Of a stretch of 40,991 bases of DNA, positions 20,371 to 34,400 are shown piece after piece. The stretch is from Saccoglossus kowalevskii (taxonomy: Eukaryota > Hemichordata > Enteropneusta > Harrimaniidae). Positions within the stretch are counted from its first letter, which is position 1; every line of letters begins with the position of its first letter. Location of the stretch: NCBI RefSeq assembly GCF_000003605.2, contig NW_003146774.1, forward strand, positions 27,695-68,685, read 5' to 3'. The notes below the pieces were generated by a model. It searched no databases, had not been told where the DNA came from, and was given only the letters and a program-made list of their open reading frames with translations. The translations under genes were made by a program, and so were the position numbers.

Positions 20371-20498
20371 TTTTGTACTCAAGAGCAGTTTCAGTACTGT
20401 GTGAGTTCATACTGGTGTATAGTAGTCAACAATTTTGTACTCAAGAGCAGTTTCAGTACTGTGTGAGTTCATACTGGTGTATAGTAGTCAACAATTTT
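20371..20498. repeat. 62-bp tandem duplication
   Basis: TTTTGTACTCAAGAGCAGTT starts at 20371 and again at 20433; the two 62-bp copies are essentially identical, and a third start is cut at 20495. Lies just beyond the LINE RT relic. Confidence 0.9.
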
Positions 20499-20879
20499 GA
20501 TTAATATCCTTTTATTGAGCAATATTGACACACAACACACACTACAGTAAAGTTGGAATATACATATATAAGTAGAATGTGATATTTAATACTCGTTAGA
20601 ACAATTACAGTTCAACTAACCAATGATTCAATGAACATAAGTGCACACTCATCTAATACTGTTAACATATAATGATTTATATAAAGGCCACGAACAAAAA
20701 TTTATCCACTAAAATTGATTAACTGATTTCAACATTGTCTAGAATTGTCACACGGCTTTTGAAACAAAAGCAACCAGATTTTACTGTAACCTGACCTGTT
20801 CATTAACTTTCAAATGTCATTACCACCAACAACGTAGTATATCAGTGGGGTATCAACTATCAAATTGTTACATATACCG

Positions 20880-21889
20880 TACTTCCCCCGAGTATAAGCC
20901 CAGGGGCCTGAACATGTAAAATCGGGAAAAATAAGAAGTGGCTTATACTTGAGGACCACTTAAAACTGTAACCATCTTCCCAACCTCGAAACATTATCCA
21001 AATTACAGTTTTCGTTAAGAGCGCCAGTCGCGGAGGAATATTACATCTTTTCGAGGAAAAAAATGCGAAACGAGTCGTCATTTGATTTCAACAACACTTT
21101 TTACAATGAAGAAACAAACATGTTCATAAAAATACAAACATTTTATTACAATACGGTTTACATATCGACCGAATTTACGGTGCAAAAATGGGTAGGGTCT
21201 GTTGGGAAACGGCCAAAGGCAAGATCTTACACAAACTCTTGATAAAAAGCTACACCATGGTTTCATCATAATTTGCCCTGAACAACCTCCTTTGACCTAA
21301 CAGATCACATCTTTCGTTAACCAATGAAAATTCTGTGTCACACAGTCAAAGTTTTTTCAACGCAATTTTTTTCAACGCAATGCGGAAGTGAATTACCGCG
21401 ATGTTAAAATGCTTTCACGGCCACCAACAAGTCATGTCGAAGAATAGTTTGCTCGTTCAGATCCCATTCACGATAGACTCAAGCATTTTCGAAAAAAGTA
21501 AAGCGAAGATCATTGATCAGGTTTCACGACTTGACAATCATCTTGCCGTTTGGAAAAACTACTACTCAAAAGAAATATGTATTATTTCAGTATTGCAACA
21601 TCAGGGTTCATCCTGGGTAAATAACAGAATAGAAAATGTGTGAATTACTAGTATGTTTCGTCATGTATGTTCGCCCACCCGAGTTTTCTCGTAGAGCTGA
21701 AACCAAACTACCGTACCAATCATGATTTTATGCAATGAAATACACTTTTTACATGCATATTTTAATAAATGTCATCGACACCTGGTAAAAACACCCTGGG
21801 CCTATACTCGGGGATGCCCTCAACTCGTTAAATGTCCAAAAACCAGGGGTGGGCTTATACTCGGGGAGGGGCTTATACTCGGGGAAGTA
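20880..21889. mobile_element. 1-kb TIR element with GAGTATAAGCCC ends
   Basis: Left end TACTTCCCCCGAGTATAAGC and right end (reverse complement) TACTTCCCCGAGTATAAGCC are near-perfect inverted repeats with TA at the tips. The right end holds the motif three times (about 21797, 21851, 21870), the left end also a reversed copy at 20943. Inside are small ORFs on both strands (80 codons plus-strand at 21401-21643) with no recognised domain. Likely a non-autonomous DNA transposon. Confidence 0.65.
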
Positions 21890-22295
21890 TGATCATAGCG
21901 TAATAATTAATGTGACTTTCTGAATAGTACTATTAATGCTATCGGTAGTTATCTACAAAATATTGATGCATATTTAATAAACAAATGTCAAATGATTAAT
22001 TAACTTAATTGTAAAAATTTAAAAATTTACTAAAATCTAAAGTGAATAATTACTGTATCTATATTGTTACTACTATAACAATCAGTATATTTATCACTAA
22101 ACAAAACTACAAAATTGTCTTACGTCAATATACATGTATAAAGATTATTACAACTAATGAAAAAAATTATAATTATAAACTTGAATATCCTAAAAAAAAA
22201 GCCACACATAATAATCAAAACACACTTTCTGCATTACAATTCATTGATACATTGTATCTCCTCCAAAACTTAGTATTTGCATTGCCAAGTTGACA

Positions 22296-22461
22296 TTACT
22301 CTGAAGTTGAGCCTAATCGCTCTATATCGGAATGACACTCATTGGCCAACTTCCAAAACTCTACAAGATGACGCATCGTTAGTTCATCTGGCAGTTTTTC
22401 AATTCCCTTTATTATATCTACAGCTTTATCTTCACAAAATTTATTCAGACAATCACGAATT
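22296..22461 (-). CDS. RNF213: RNF213-like last exon with stop codon
   Basis: p2235 to stop, IRDCLNKFCEDKAVDIIKGI onward to HLVEFWKLANE...; the family ends with a similar SVWKTAAVLKWN helix. Stop at 22298-22296. No AATAAA lies within ~300 bases downstream on the minus strand; an ATTAAA variant sits at about 21979-21974. Confidence 0.93.
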
Positions 22462-25400
22462 CTAAAATAAAAAACAAAACAAAATATGGTGTGAATAAAT
22501 ATAGATAATAAACAACTTGAACACACTCACTCACACACATACACAATCAATCAATCAACACTCTTAATTATTTTGTTGTAGGCTGATTTTTAACTAAACA
22601 AATTTTATCTTGTACTTAATATATCCTCTAAATGTAGTTTTTTTATATTTATTCTATCAAAACCTATAAAGTATCTCCACCAACTCAACAGGCAGTATCT
22701 CCACATTATTAAGGAGCTGTAGTGTTTTGTATTTTTAACTTCCTAAATGAAACAATACATTCATAAAAACAGTATCGTATTATCTTCAACGACAATCTTT
22801 AAATTGTGCATATATTAAAATTCACATACATATTATCAGGAGTAATCTCTGTCTGTAGTCCAGATTTCAGTTCTAAATGGACAAATTCAAATAACTCTCT
22901 AATGAGTCGTATTATATCAATACGTTGAAGTATCTCTTTGAGACTGTGTACTCTATCATCTGGCAGTTGTTGTATGTATCGGATATCAATATCATCAAAC
23001 GGATCCTGAAATATTCAAATACAGGAATATATTAAAATCCATGGTTCGCTTCACTTGTGGTGTATTATAAAGCAGATTGGGTTGGCACTTGCACACATAC
23101 AAGAATCAAGTTGTAGACAATGATAACAATTAACATACGGTAAAAGCACAAAGGCTCATTGGTAAACGACGACACGTTATGGATCTCTGTCGCATGACAG
23201 GTGATGATTACCCTGCTTTAAATGAAAATAATATTATGTTAATCCTGCAATATTTTCAGCAATTATGCTACACAAATACAGTAATAATCCTACCAGGTTC
23301 CCATTGATGAATTGCTTGGCCTTCTCTACCACCAGCAACTGCCACAATGATAATATATGTGATAGAGTACTGCTTTTTCTAGCCTGAAATAACCCAACAT
23401 TTGAATATATTAATTTTATTTTGCATAATAAATGAAACTATAAAAAGTTATTTCACAATACGATGGTTCTTTTGGGAATAAATAAAAATAATTCTGCATT
23501 AAGGTATGAATGGAGGTTCTGAGTTAGAATAAGCAAAAAAAAAATCACTGTGCCCATGAACCTGCATCTATACCTTAAAATGAAACAAGATTATTAATCA
23601 TTGCCTTGAATTGTAATTCTCACCTTTTCACTTAAAAGCCCATCATCTACTGGCAGACGTAAAACATCTTGTAGATACTGATGAATGAGCATATCCTTCT
23701 TTCCGCCAGATGAATTCAGAAATCCAATAGCCAAATCAATTGCTCGTATCGATGTACACAAATCTGGTAAACTAAGGTTATTACGAATGTCTACCATGAT
23801 TTCGCGTTGTGGGCGATGTGGTATTTCCACCTAAAAGACAAATTGTAAATTTGTTTATTGACCGATCACTTTTTGTGGTCAGTTGTTGGATCAGATTAAT
23901 GTTTGCTAGACCCGACTTTGAATACCAATAGGGTCAACCCCACTCTGGTTGAGTGTGTCACAAAGTGAATGGGGAGGACATTGCCATTGATCAATCATTA
24001 ACTGATGCAACATAGGAGAATCTTAGATAAGGTTTGTAAGAATGAGTGTTCGACCAGGTCTGGTTGACACCTGGATAGTGTATTGAAATTATCAAAAGCC
24101 ATTAACGTGCTGTCGCATAGTCACAAATATGTTGGTTTCTGAAGCAAAATGCACTACATGTATATATACCGCCAAGTTATTGGTGCACTATCTGGATGAA
24201 CAATTTTTACATGATACAAGTTCAAGAATCAATCTCAAACAAAATAACAGTGAAATATTATTAATGAGAATGAGTGCTTACCTGTGGGATCAAACGACTT
24301 AAGCTGGCGAACACTTGTTTATCACAAATACTATCACTAAATACAAATGATATCGGCTATAGAACGAAAAACACAATCAATTTAGTTACAAATCTGGCAC
24401 ACATTCGAACATTAATTTGAATTAAAATAGACTACCTGTATTATGTTAATTTTACCTCTCTTTCAATAAGTGGTTTCCCTTGAATCAGCTTGGTAATTAT
24501 TTGTCTTTCAAATGCTGAAAAGTCATAGTCCAATATCGGATCTCCACCAATTTCCAACAAATAATTACAATGTGACATTATCATTTGCTCTAATTCCTCT
24601 TGATCAAAGTTAATGAGATCTGTAGTGGTTATGTCTGATATCTTCACCCTTTCTTGACTATTAACAAGACACATAACAATATATTAATGTCGTGAAACTT
24701 ACTTGCAGCTACATAGCAGCAATTTTTGAAGCACTTAGATAATAGTCATAAACAAATTGACACGAATATTTTACCTCAATTTAAACCCTCTAATGTATGC
24801 AAACTTGTGTAGAAACATGTTCTGTGCAGTGATAAGTGCGTCCACCAATGCCAGTGAACACCTCCCTCTGCCAGATACAGATGGTAATAAAATAGATAAC
24901 GGTGATTCCAATCCAACCTCATCAGCTATATACTCTTTTGGTATACCAATACCTGTACAATAGTGAATATTAATTTTGAAAACATGTGTTAATCAATTTC
25001 AATTAATTCTAGAACAAAATATATATTCTGAGAATGTCTGTTTTATCTTGTATAATAATCACCTCCAACACCTTCGTGAACTATAGCGTTTTTCATCAAT
25101 CTCCAGGCTACACAGAAACTGCCAACTAGAAACTTCAAGCGTGGTCGATTTGTTTCTGTAACAAAATAACGTAGTGATTACTAAAACACAATGTATAATA
25201 AAACCCTGAGACATTAACTTGATAATATAGCAAAATAAATGTGGTACATAACAAAAGCACCAACTGTTACCATTTTTTGCGCTGAAATCACAGATAAGAG
25301 TGTCTTCCGCTTCTTGTTCAGAAATTTTCAGATGACAAATTCTTCTGAGTTCTACTTGCAAATGGACAATATCTGGCAACAGTCGTACAGCTTGTAGATA

Positions 25401-28400
25401 GTGGTTCTAGCAAAAAGTGATAAATAAAGTAAGATTGCTATATGTCACGAAATGAGCAATCAAAGTAGCATATCATAAATATTCTAATTTAGGCATCACT
25501 TTTTTAACATTCAATCTTTCCAGATGCCTAAATTAGAGTGAGGCTTAAATTAGAGATTTTATGGTAATAAAGAACATGTGTATCTATTTCAGTATCATGT
25601 CAATGAAAACAGGTTTTAAGACCAACCAATCAACCTGTCATATAACTAACCATTTTCATAAATTCTTCTAGAATTGGAAAATGTTCATTGCTGTTCTCAA
25701 GTAATCCAGCAAGTTGCTCAAAGCGAACCTTTGGGCGGTAGTTCCAAAGAATTGCGTAGTTGTGAGATACTTCCTCAATGTCAGATGAATTAATTTCATG
25801 CTCAAATATAGATTTGTATATCGCGTTTTGATCTATGAAAGAGAAAACAATATTATTCTCAAAACATTTTATTCAATTATAAATATAGATACAATAAACT
25901 ATACACAAGTCATATTGAACCAGGTTCACAATAAATTACACACAAACTTAGATGCAAATGGCAATGCAATAAATTTCTCAATCTTCCTCACCTGAATTTG
26001 CATCATCAAATAACTCTCCTCTCAGATCCTCCCAAGTATTGTGCAGGTTCTGTGAATGTAGAATTGTAACAATATTATTACCGGTATCTCTCAAATGTTA
26101 ACATTAACTACGTCTAAACAATTGGTGATTGGCATCTTAGGCATAATCCACTCGTGATACGTGAAAAACCAACACATTACCTTTATTGCAGGTCTTATGT
26201 ATTTTTCAACCATTATTGATTCCCATTCTGCTCTATCCTCCTGAGATTCCATTTCAGGATATAAAGAATAAATATCATCTGGAGTAAAGAAAATGTTTTT
26301 ATTTATCTAAAAGTAGCCATATTTGTTTTTAGAGAGAAGTGTTTATTATTCTTTGAAGCTGACAATATTTAGCACTAACAATGTGTGGCTATCATTTTTT
26401 TTATCCCCACATACCATCTTCTGAGATGTCTTTCAGAATCACATTTAATACAAAGTGTATTGTCATCACAGCGTCATCATAGCTTCCTCCAATGGCGTCT
26501 GAGAGCATTTGTACATTAAGTCGAATATGTTTCATGAGGAAGTCGCCTACACGACCTTCCTCTCCGATGTAACTAGCATGTCCATCAATCATTTCAGAAA
26601 TCACCTACAAAATATAACGTGTGGAATCAATCATCTAAAATGTCATTGGTTAATTTTTATAGTAATTTTTGGTTTATATTGTGACACACACAGGCCATAT
26701 TTACACCATTTACTATTAAGATGGTTGGAATGGGCAGACATAGTTATTATGTGTTTGTGATATCTGGCTCATTGCTGATATGGTAAATGAAAAATAGTTG
26801 GCTTTACATGTGTGCATAATACAAGCCAGCTTGATTTTAGTGGGACATGTCAAGTAATGTGACAACATCTTTCAAAACATTTAAGCAGGGTTTTCTTTCA
26901 TATCCTAAGTCCTCTGTTTTCATTATGTATTTAATGAATGTATTCCTAATTACCTGTGCATAACTCAAGCTGCCCAGAAGCATTGCAACATGTGTCATAA
27001 GCCGCATAATAACTAGAGGAATTGGCTGTATCCCTCGGATAGGGTAAATTGCTTCATGTGTTGTTGGTGTACCAAGATTGTGACCAGTCACAATAAATTG
27101 ATCCCTGTATGAAAAAGTTTTACCATAGTAAATAACAATTATCACAATTGAGAAAAAAAAAACGCTATAGCAGTTGTTTAATGTAAAATGTACCTTTGTA
27201 ACTGAATATCATCTCTCCATTTTTCAATACCACATACAGGGCACCTTTGTGGATGAGTTTTATTAGGCTGTACATAATAAGTATGCCTGTTTCCACAACC
27301 TAAAAAACAACAAAGCATACAGAACTGTTAAAAAAACATTTTTTGTTTCACATGTTGAGTAATTTGAAACAAAACTACATATACATATATACCGGTATAC
27401 ATGTATACACCAGATACACAACATGCAAGTGAATATTCAATCACACATAGTGGAAATCACTGAAAAAAACTTCCTGGTTTTACTATTTCTAATGTTTATA
27501 TGCAGTCCTTTTTATATTCTTTATATTCTTTGGTTACACTAGGTAGTGTAATAGTAATTTTGATGTTGGAATACTACAGTACTCACATAACCATTGACCC
27601 TCAACAGAAGATTGTGTTTTGAAGAACTCGTCATCTGGCATTGTTGGTAAGTAATGTCCCTGTTGATAAATAATATTAAAAAAAAAAATGTTTTAAAATG
27701 TAGTTGACATATTGCAAAAAATTATCTAATCTTTCATATCATTGGCTGCCTGCCAAATCATCTTTTCCCACATAACTGTGTTTTATAATCACTGATAATG
27801 TTAACCAACATACTGACCATTAAATTAGATGGTTTAGTCATCAGGTTCCATAACGGTTGGAGTATGCTGTTCTTACCAGTAACCACCAGCAGGGCATTCA
27901 TGTGGGTGATAATAGATATCAATTCACGTTCATTTCTATCTAAGTCAGGTGATATCTCCAGAAAACTGTTAGGGAAACCTTGCTGGTTTTGCAGCAGTTC
28001 CAACAACAAGTCGATTTCCTTGTAGAGTAATACAAAAAATAACTTACCGGTGATATTTAATAAAATGACATCATAATTCCTGATTATCTACCAAGTGCTA
28101 GAAGTAGCGGAGTATCTTTCTACTTTACAGAGCATCGGATTGTACACGAGTGTCATGCAAACAGTACATAACATACTCTGGGCAGATTTATGTAATTATT
28201 TTCCAGTGGACTTCAGTGTAGGGTTGGATAACTTAATGATATGTAATCTGTTTATTTAATCATAGACTGTTACAATGATGATATCTTTGATATTATGTAA
28301 ATACCTTTTAATCGAATCATACATGAATAAATAAGGAACAACATGACCTCACCTGTGTCTCATAATCATAGAGATCTTGTTGCACCATGTCAACTAGCAT

Positions 28401-31400
28401 ATGTACAACCTGCAAAAACGTAATGATGAGGTTCCAGTGTAAAATAAAACATGCAAAGAACATTGTATGTACAACTATATCAGTGAACACACTTGCATAC
28501 TACATCATCATATATGTTCTGCTCTTACCTCGGGATTTACTGGCTCATCCCTGGCATACTGTAATGTTACTTGACTGTATATAGAGAGTATCAAAGACAT
28601 CTTCGCAATGTCTGGTTCATCAGAATGCTGCGCCATGTAAAGTGAATACATATATTTTAATAAAGTATACAGATGCATGTTACAAAACATTCAATTCAAC
28701 TATAACAATTTTATTCATGAGTATGATTTGAGTCATTTCTGCTTTATTCAAAGATACATATTTTGGTTGTATAGAATAAAATTAATTTGAATCAGTTAGG
28801 CTTTGAGTAAATAGTTTGTACTAACCTGTATGATATGCAGTACATTATCTATATTATTCTGTTTTTCAAATAGTTGATGAATGGTGTATTTCAGTTTTTT
28901 GTAGAGATCTCCAGTGATATTGAACTGATCGAACTTAACAATCTCAGTGTTACTGCCACACAACTAAGTGTGAACAAAAAATATAACATTAGAACACAAC
29001 ATAACAATTATAAAACTCACTCTTGTTGAAACATCAGACATCACTTTGTGTACTGATTTTATTACCGGTATGTAGTGTAGTTGTCAGTTGTTTTAAAGTT
29101 TGTTCTTATGGATTGTTTTGCCAATCCTTGTCTGTAAGTTGTTTTGTGTTCTTGGACTTGTCTCTACCCTACTTTTGTGTAAAGATCTGTCTTCAAGATT
29201 GTCAAGCATATTTGCACAAACTTGAGCTCAGTATATATATATATTCTGTCCCTGATTTGAACACATGAAATATGTATGTTGATACATGTATAAACAATAC
29301 AACTAACACATTTTGACAGTCATCGTGGTGCTGTATTATGTTTCCAATACAAAATACTTTGTTTAGTCTCACCTGTAGAGTATGTGGAAAAATCCATTCC
29401 AGATCCTTTGGGATTTTGTCCAAATAGCCTAAGTTGTATCTACGACACAGACATTTCAAAAGAAACATTGAACACTGTGGTGAGTTAGTAATCTGTAATA
29501 TCTGCTTTGAATGTTGCAGCATAGATTGTATTTCCCCAGTTAGTTGGCTTGGCATGCTTGCATTGGTAATGTCATGTATAATATCAGCTGTTCTGGTTAA
29601 CACATATCTAGCTGCAGCGATGCTGAGTAAATCGTCAACATTTACACCAGTAAATGGTTTGCTTTGATCAATCAAAGGATATACATCATTCGTATTGATC
29701 CCATGCTTGTGAAACGAGTCCTTGAAAACAAAAAATAAACAGTAATTATTTGTAAATCAAAAACATTCAATTCAACATGACAAGGTGATTTGATCATGTC
29801 ATTCAACTGCAGAATATATATCACCTACCTCAATACAATTGACAAATAGACTCAATACACCATTCTTTTCCTGTGGAGTGCTGCAAAGTTGTAAGTACTG
29901 CTCCATATACTTCTGTAAATGTGGTCTCACTTTATCTATCCTGAAAATATTAAAACCATAACAAAATATAACGACCCTGGATCTTTTCATCTTGCTTCAA
30001 TCTTGGCATACTATGTTACAAAATTTGTTGTGACAAAGTATATCATACCTGAATCTTAGAATTAATCGGACCAAAAATGCACTCATGTTCATATTGCAAC
30101 TTGTTTTACCAGGATCAGAAATTGTAAGTGTTCCATCTTGTATTCTTAAGTTACACTGTAGTTTGTTCCAGACTTCATCATCAGGGGTGTCATTTTCACC
30201 AAAGTTCAGGTAAAATGTAGATATAATTTCTAAGAGGAACAAATTGCAATTTTTTCGATGGGTTTTATACAATTCAGCATCCTTTCTGTAAATATACATA
30301 ATAGACTGGTTAAATTTCACTGCACACACATACATTGACAAACCATTCATTATCAGCTGATAATATATATTGCACATTTATCATAATTTAATCAGTAAAT
30401 ATAAACTAAAAGAAGTTTACCTGCTTTTCATAGTCCCAGTTGCATTTGGTGGAAATTCCTCCCTACAATCATCAATGGGGCATTCCAGTATTTCTTGAGT
30501 TTTAAGTATCTCAAAACATTTTTCACAACATAAATGTTGACATTTCAAAACAACAGGATCAACAACATCATGTGGCTGAAAAGCACAATGTGGCACATCT
30601 TTTCTACAAAACAAATTTCACAGCATGCATGTTAAAAGAAGAGCTAGCATTTATGACTAATTAATATTAGAAACTTGATTTCTTGACATATATATCTCTA
30701 AATTATATGCCACCTCACAATATATTATTCCTTTGTAAGATTTTCATTGTCTACTCTTTTAGACTGATTGCATTGAAAACACAATACACTGATGGATCCT
30801 ATTTCAAATAACAAATCAAAGAAAGCTTAGAAATAACTCGTGTGGAAATGCCGAAAAAATATGAATTATTAAGCCAATGAGGGAATTAATATGCTTATAT
30901 TTTAAATCAAATCTAATCATGTATATGCATTGTCATAGAGCATCTATGTACCACGTTCATTGAAATGTGATGATTAGTACTGTAAAATCTGTATTAGAAG
31001 CCGCGGCTTCTATTAGAATGGTACAATGCAACAGAGGGGGTGCGGCTTCTATTAGAGCATCTACACATATGAGAAATGATGAATTTTTGGTTCTCAATTA
31101 TTCAAATAGAATGGATGCGACTTCTATTAGGGATGCGGCTTCTAATACAGATTTTACGGTACTTGAGATATCCATGAAAAAGCTAAAATTGACGAATAAT
31201 TATGCAAATTAGGTAATTAGCAAGAACAGATTTTTACCCAATACTAATTAGGTCTGTGCATATTCATAGTGCATCTACATACCAAGTTTCATTGAAATTT
31301 AATAATTAGTACCTGAGATCTTGAGATATCAGTGTAATTAAAAGCCAAAAATTGAATAATTATTATGTGAAGATTTTTTGTTTTTTTGATATTTGTGGAA

Positions 31401-34400
31401 CAGTCATGGAGCAACTAAAAATTGTCATGCAAATTAATATGTACATTTTTCAAAAAAACTAATCAAACCAAAAAACACATTAGTCATCCAGAGCATCTAT
31501 GTATTAAATTTCATCAAAATTTAATAAGTGGTTCTTTAGATATCGGTGGAACACACACACATATTCAATTTATGGTTTCTTGACCTCGGCAATAAATGAT
31601 TATTCAATCAACTGTTACCCTAATTAGGTTTTAATTGGCAAACATTTAGCCAAAATTTGTCTTATTAGAAATAATCCCATTGGTATACATAGTGTAAAAA
31701 TTCAACGATAAATATTTTAAAATATGTATTAGAAGCCACAGCTATAAAAATGATACGATGCAACAGAGTGGATGGGCTTTCATTAGAGCATCTACATGTG
31801 ATGAATTTTTGGTTTTCATTTGTTCAAAAAGAATGGGTGCAGCCTTTATTAAGGATGCGACTGCTATACAGATTTTACATGATAAACATCGATATTTCTA
31901 GTTTAGTGTGTACCCACCATCCCTAGAACACCCAATACAATGCGTTGTAATTTGTTGTAATATTACTCACACAAAGTATCGCCTTACAGCATCAAATCTG
32001 CACGTATTGAGTAGTTTCTCAACAATCATCATATGGTTAACTTTTGTTATATTAGTTTTCTTCTTAATCACCTGAAAAAAATGATCTAAATTTAATTAAT
32101 ATGAATGTATGTATATGCAGTGCAATTAATCAATCAGTGGATCAATCACAGAAATTAATAAATGCAGCATTTTTCTCACCCGGAAATATGCCAGAGCAGT
32201 TTTTACATCTCCATCATCCATTTCACCAGAACAGAGATTGTCAACAAACAGTCGTAACACATACATAGCATCCCATTTGGGCCTGTAATTACAAATTACA
32301 ATGAATATAGCAATATTACTTCAATCAAATATGACATAAAAATATGACATGATTTGTTGATTGATTATATATACATGTATTAATCTTTTGTTTTAGGATT
32401 AAGGTGGTTGTATAATTATAGTACATTAAGTTACATAATTATGTAACATACACCGACTCACCTGCATTGATCAAGTATTCGTTTGGTCTTTGGGCCAACA
32501 TTGCCCAAAAGCAAAAGTTGGTTTGCTACAAAAGTAACACTAGGCAAAAGTTCATTTAACCAATATTTGAGAATTGTGGGTTTTCCAAGTTCTTCAGTCT
32601 CTGGTACAATCATATCCAATGTATAGCTAAGCGCTATAACGTCAATAATCTACATACATTAAACATACAAAACATATAAGCAGAGCTTTGAATGGGAGTA
32701 TTAAACACTGAAATATTTGAAACCTATCAAGCACATAATTATATATTTAACTCATTCATATGAAAGTGAATAAATTCACAGAAAAAATGCAGTGACCAAT
32801 TCGCTCTTACAACCCTAGCTTACCATTTCATCAGTTTGTTCTGTGACGATCAACTTATTGAGTAATGATTTGAATGTATTAACCAGCTTCGAGAAATATT
32901 GAAGACGGCGTTTCACTTGATGATAAGCAACGTGTATATCAGCAATATTAAGATCATTATCCTTAAGATTATGCCCCACATGACCACTTTGTCCAGTACT
33001 GACATGCTTGTTTCTTATTTCCATCGATGCAGTCTTAATAGACTGACATACAAGCTATAAAATACACACATGTGTTAATTATACCAATACACAAATAACA
33101 AGGCAATACAGTATTAATTGTTGGAAAAAAACTATAATAGTTGGTTACCTCAAACTCTTCAATAGATTTCCATTTGTACGCTCTTTGTACAAAGTCATGC
33201 AAGTAGAGGTCAAAGAATTCGCTCCAATTACCACCTCCCTGAATAGCTGCACGAATGACTTGACCAATTGGTGCATTTTCCAAAAGTTTCCAAAGGCAAA
33301 TACCAAGCCTTGAATGTGCTTCTTCATTGTCTAGCATTAAAAATATAAAAGAAAGTTTAAAATAAGAGATATGATTATATGTATTCAGTGGCTGTCAGAC
33401 AAGACTAAACATCAAATTGACATAAAGTTATATTAAAAGGGAGAAATGAGAACAATTACTTTGTAATAATGCTGCATTGGACATCTGGCTTTCCAAGAAG
33501 TCGTATATAACCCATGAAAATGGCAACTTCCATTTATTGCTCATATCATTAGGGCCATCATGAAGAACTAAAGCTCTTTTCTCAGAACTAGGAGGATCTG
33601 CTACTTTGCATTGTGTAACGATAGGATCATTGAACATGTACAACCAGAATTTATGAATCCAATGTTGACATGGACTTGAATGTAGAATGGTTAGGTTGTT
33701 GTTTCTGGAACAGTATGTGATTAACTCTGCTAGAATTGGAGTCACCAGTTCACATATCTTCAATACTAATGTTTTTCTGAATGTTCCTCCTTCCTGTAGA
33801 GAATGAGCTTGCATGGCTACGTCTTTAGCCCAGCTCTTTCCATTGTTTGGCTGACACTGATCAACCTCATGAAGAAGCAAGTGCATCCTTTTGCGAAGCA
33901 CATCTGGAAACCGCCTGAAATCTGAGAGCAAAAATACATAAAATAATTTTTTTTTTAGTGAGATTTTCCAAGTTCCTGTGCAGTGTATTAGGAGTTCTGA
34001 TGTTTGCCTGTGACATAGCTTAATTCGCACCAACCTGATAAAGAAGATTGTTCTCGTACTTCTAATAAATCTTGCATTTTGCGAATATATGTTGTAGTGG
34101 TACTCATTTCCGATGACTCAATTTCTTGTCCTGTATCATTACCCCAATCTATCAATGACATAGCACCATGAATGCACATTTTAAGGACTGCTATAGAGTC
34201 AAAAGTATCTTCATCATTCAAGCTAAAGAGGTCACTCACAGAATTGGATATAAGGTTACCCATGTCTGGTGAATTGCCTGTTGGAGGTCGCAGATCATCA
34301 ATATGGGTGGTTATCCAAGGATCAGCTTGAAACCCAAGAAAATCATCACCACCAATCCGCGATAACTGCACAACAAGCACCAAATGTGCATAGTTATTAC

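Larger units (their letters stand above)
13061..22295. other. Intergenic region between RNF213-like 3' end and ERO1 5' end
   Basis: No gene supported. Besides the elements listed separately, 13248-13262 is an (AT)n run, 13840-13870 a (TTA)n run, and 16649-16888 an unrecognised 79-codon plus-strand ORF. 17260-17560 is a GC-richer patch with three short overlapping ORFs and no domain. 19320-19740 has repeated octamer-like ATTTGCATA words. Confidence 0.6.

Noticed and set aside
24757-24963. 68-codon plus-strand ORF
   Set aside because: Antisense shadow of RNF213-like window exon 37, whose minus-strand frame has family matches and splice sites.
30967-31212. 81-codon plus-strand ORF rich in Ala-Ser-Ile-Arg
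   Set aside because: It lies across the 180-bp MITE; the repeats in the peptide are the inverted ends.
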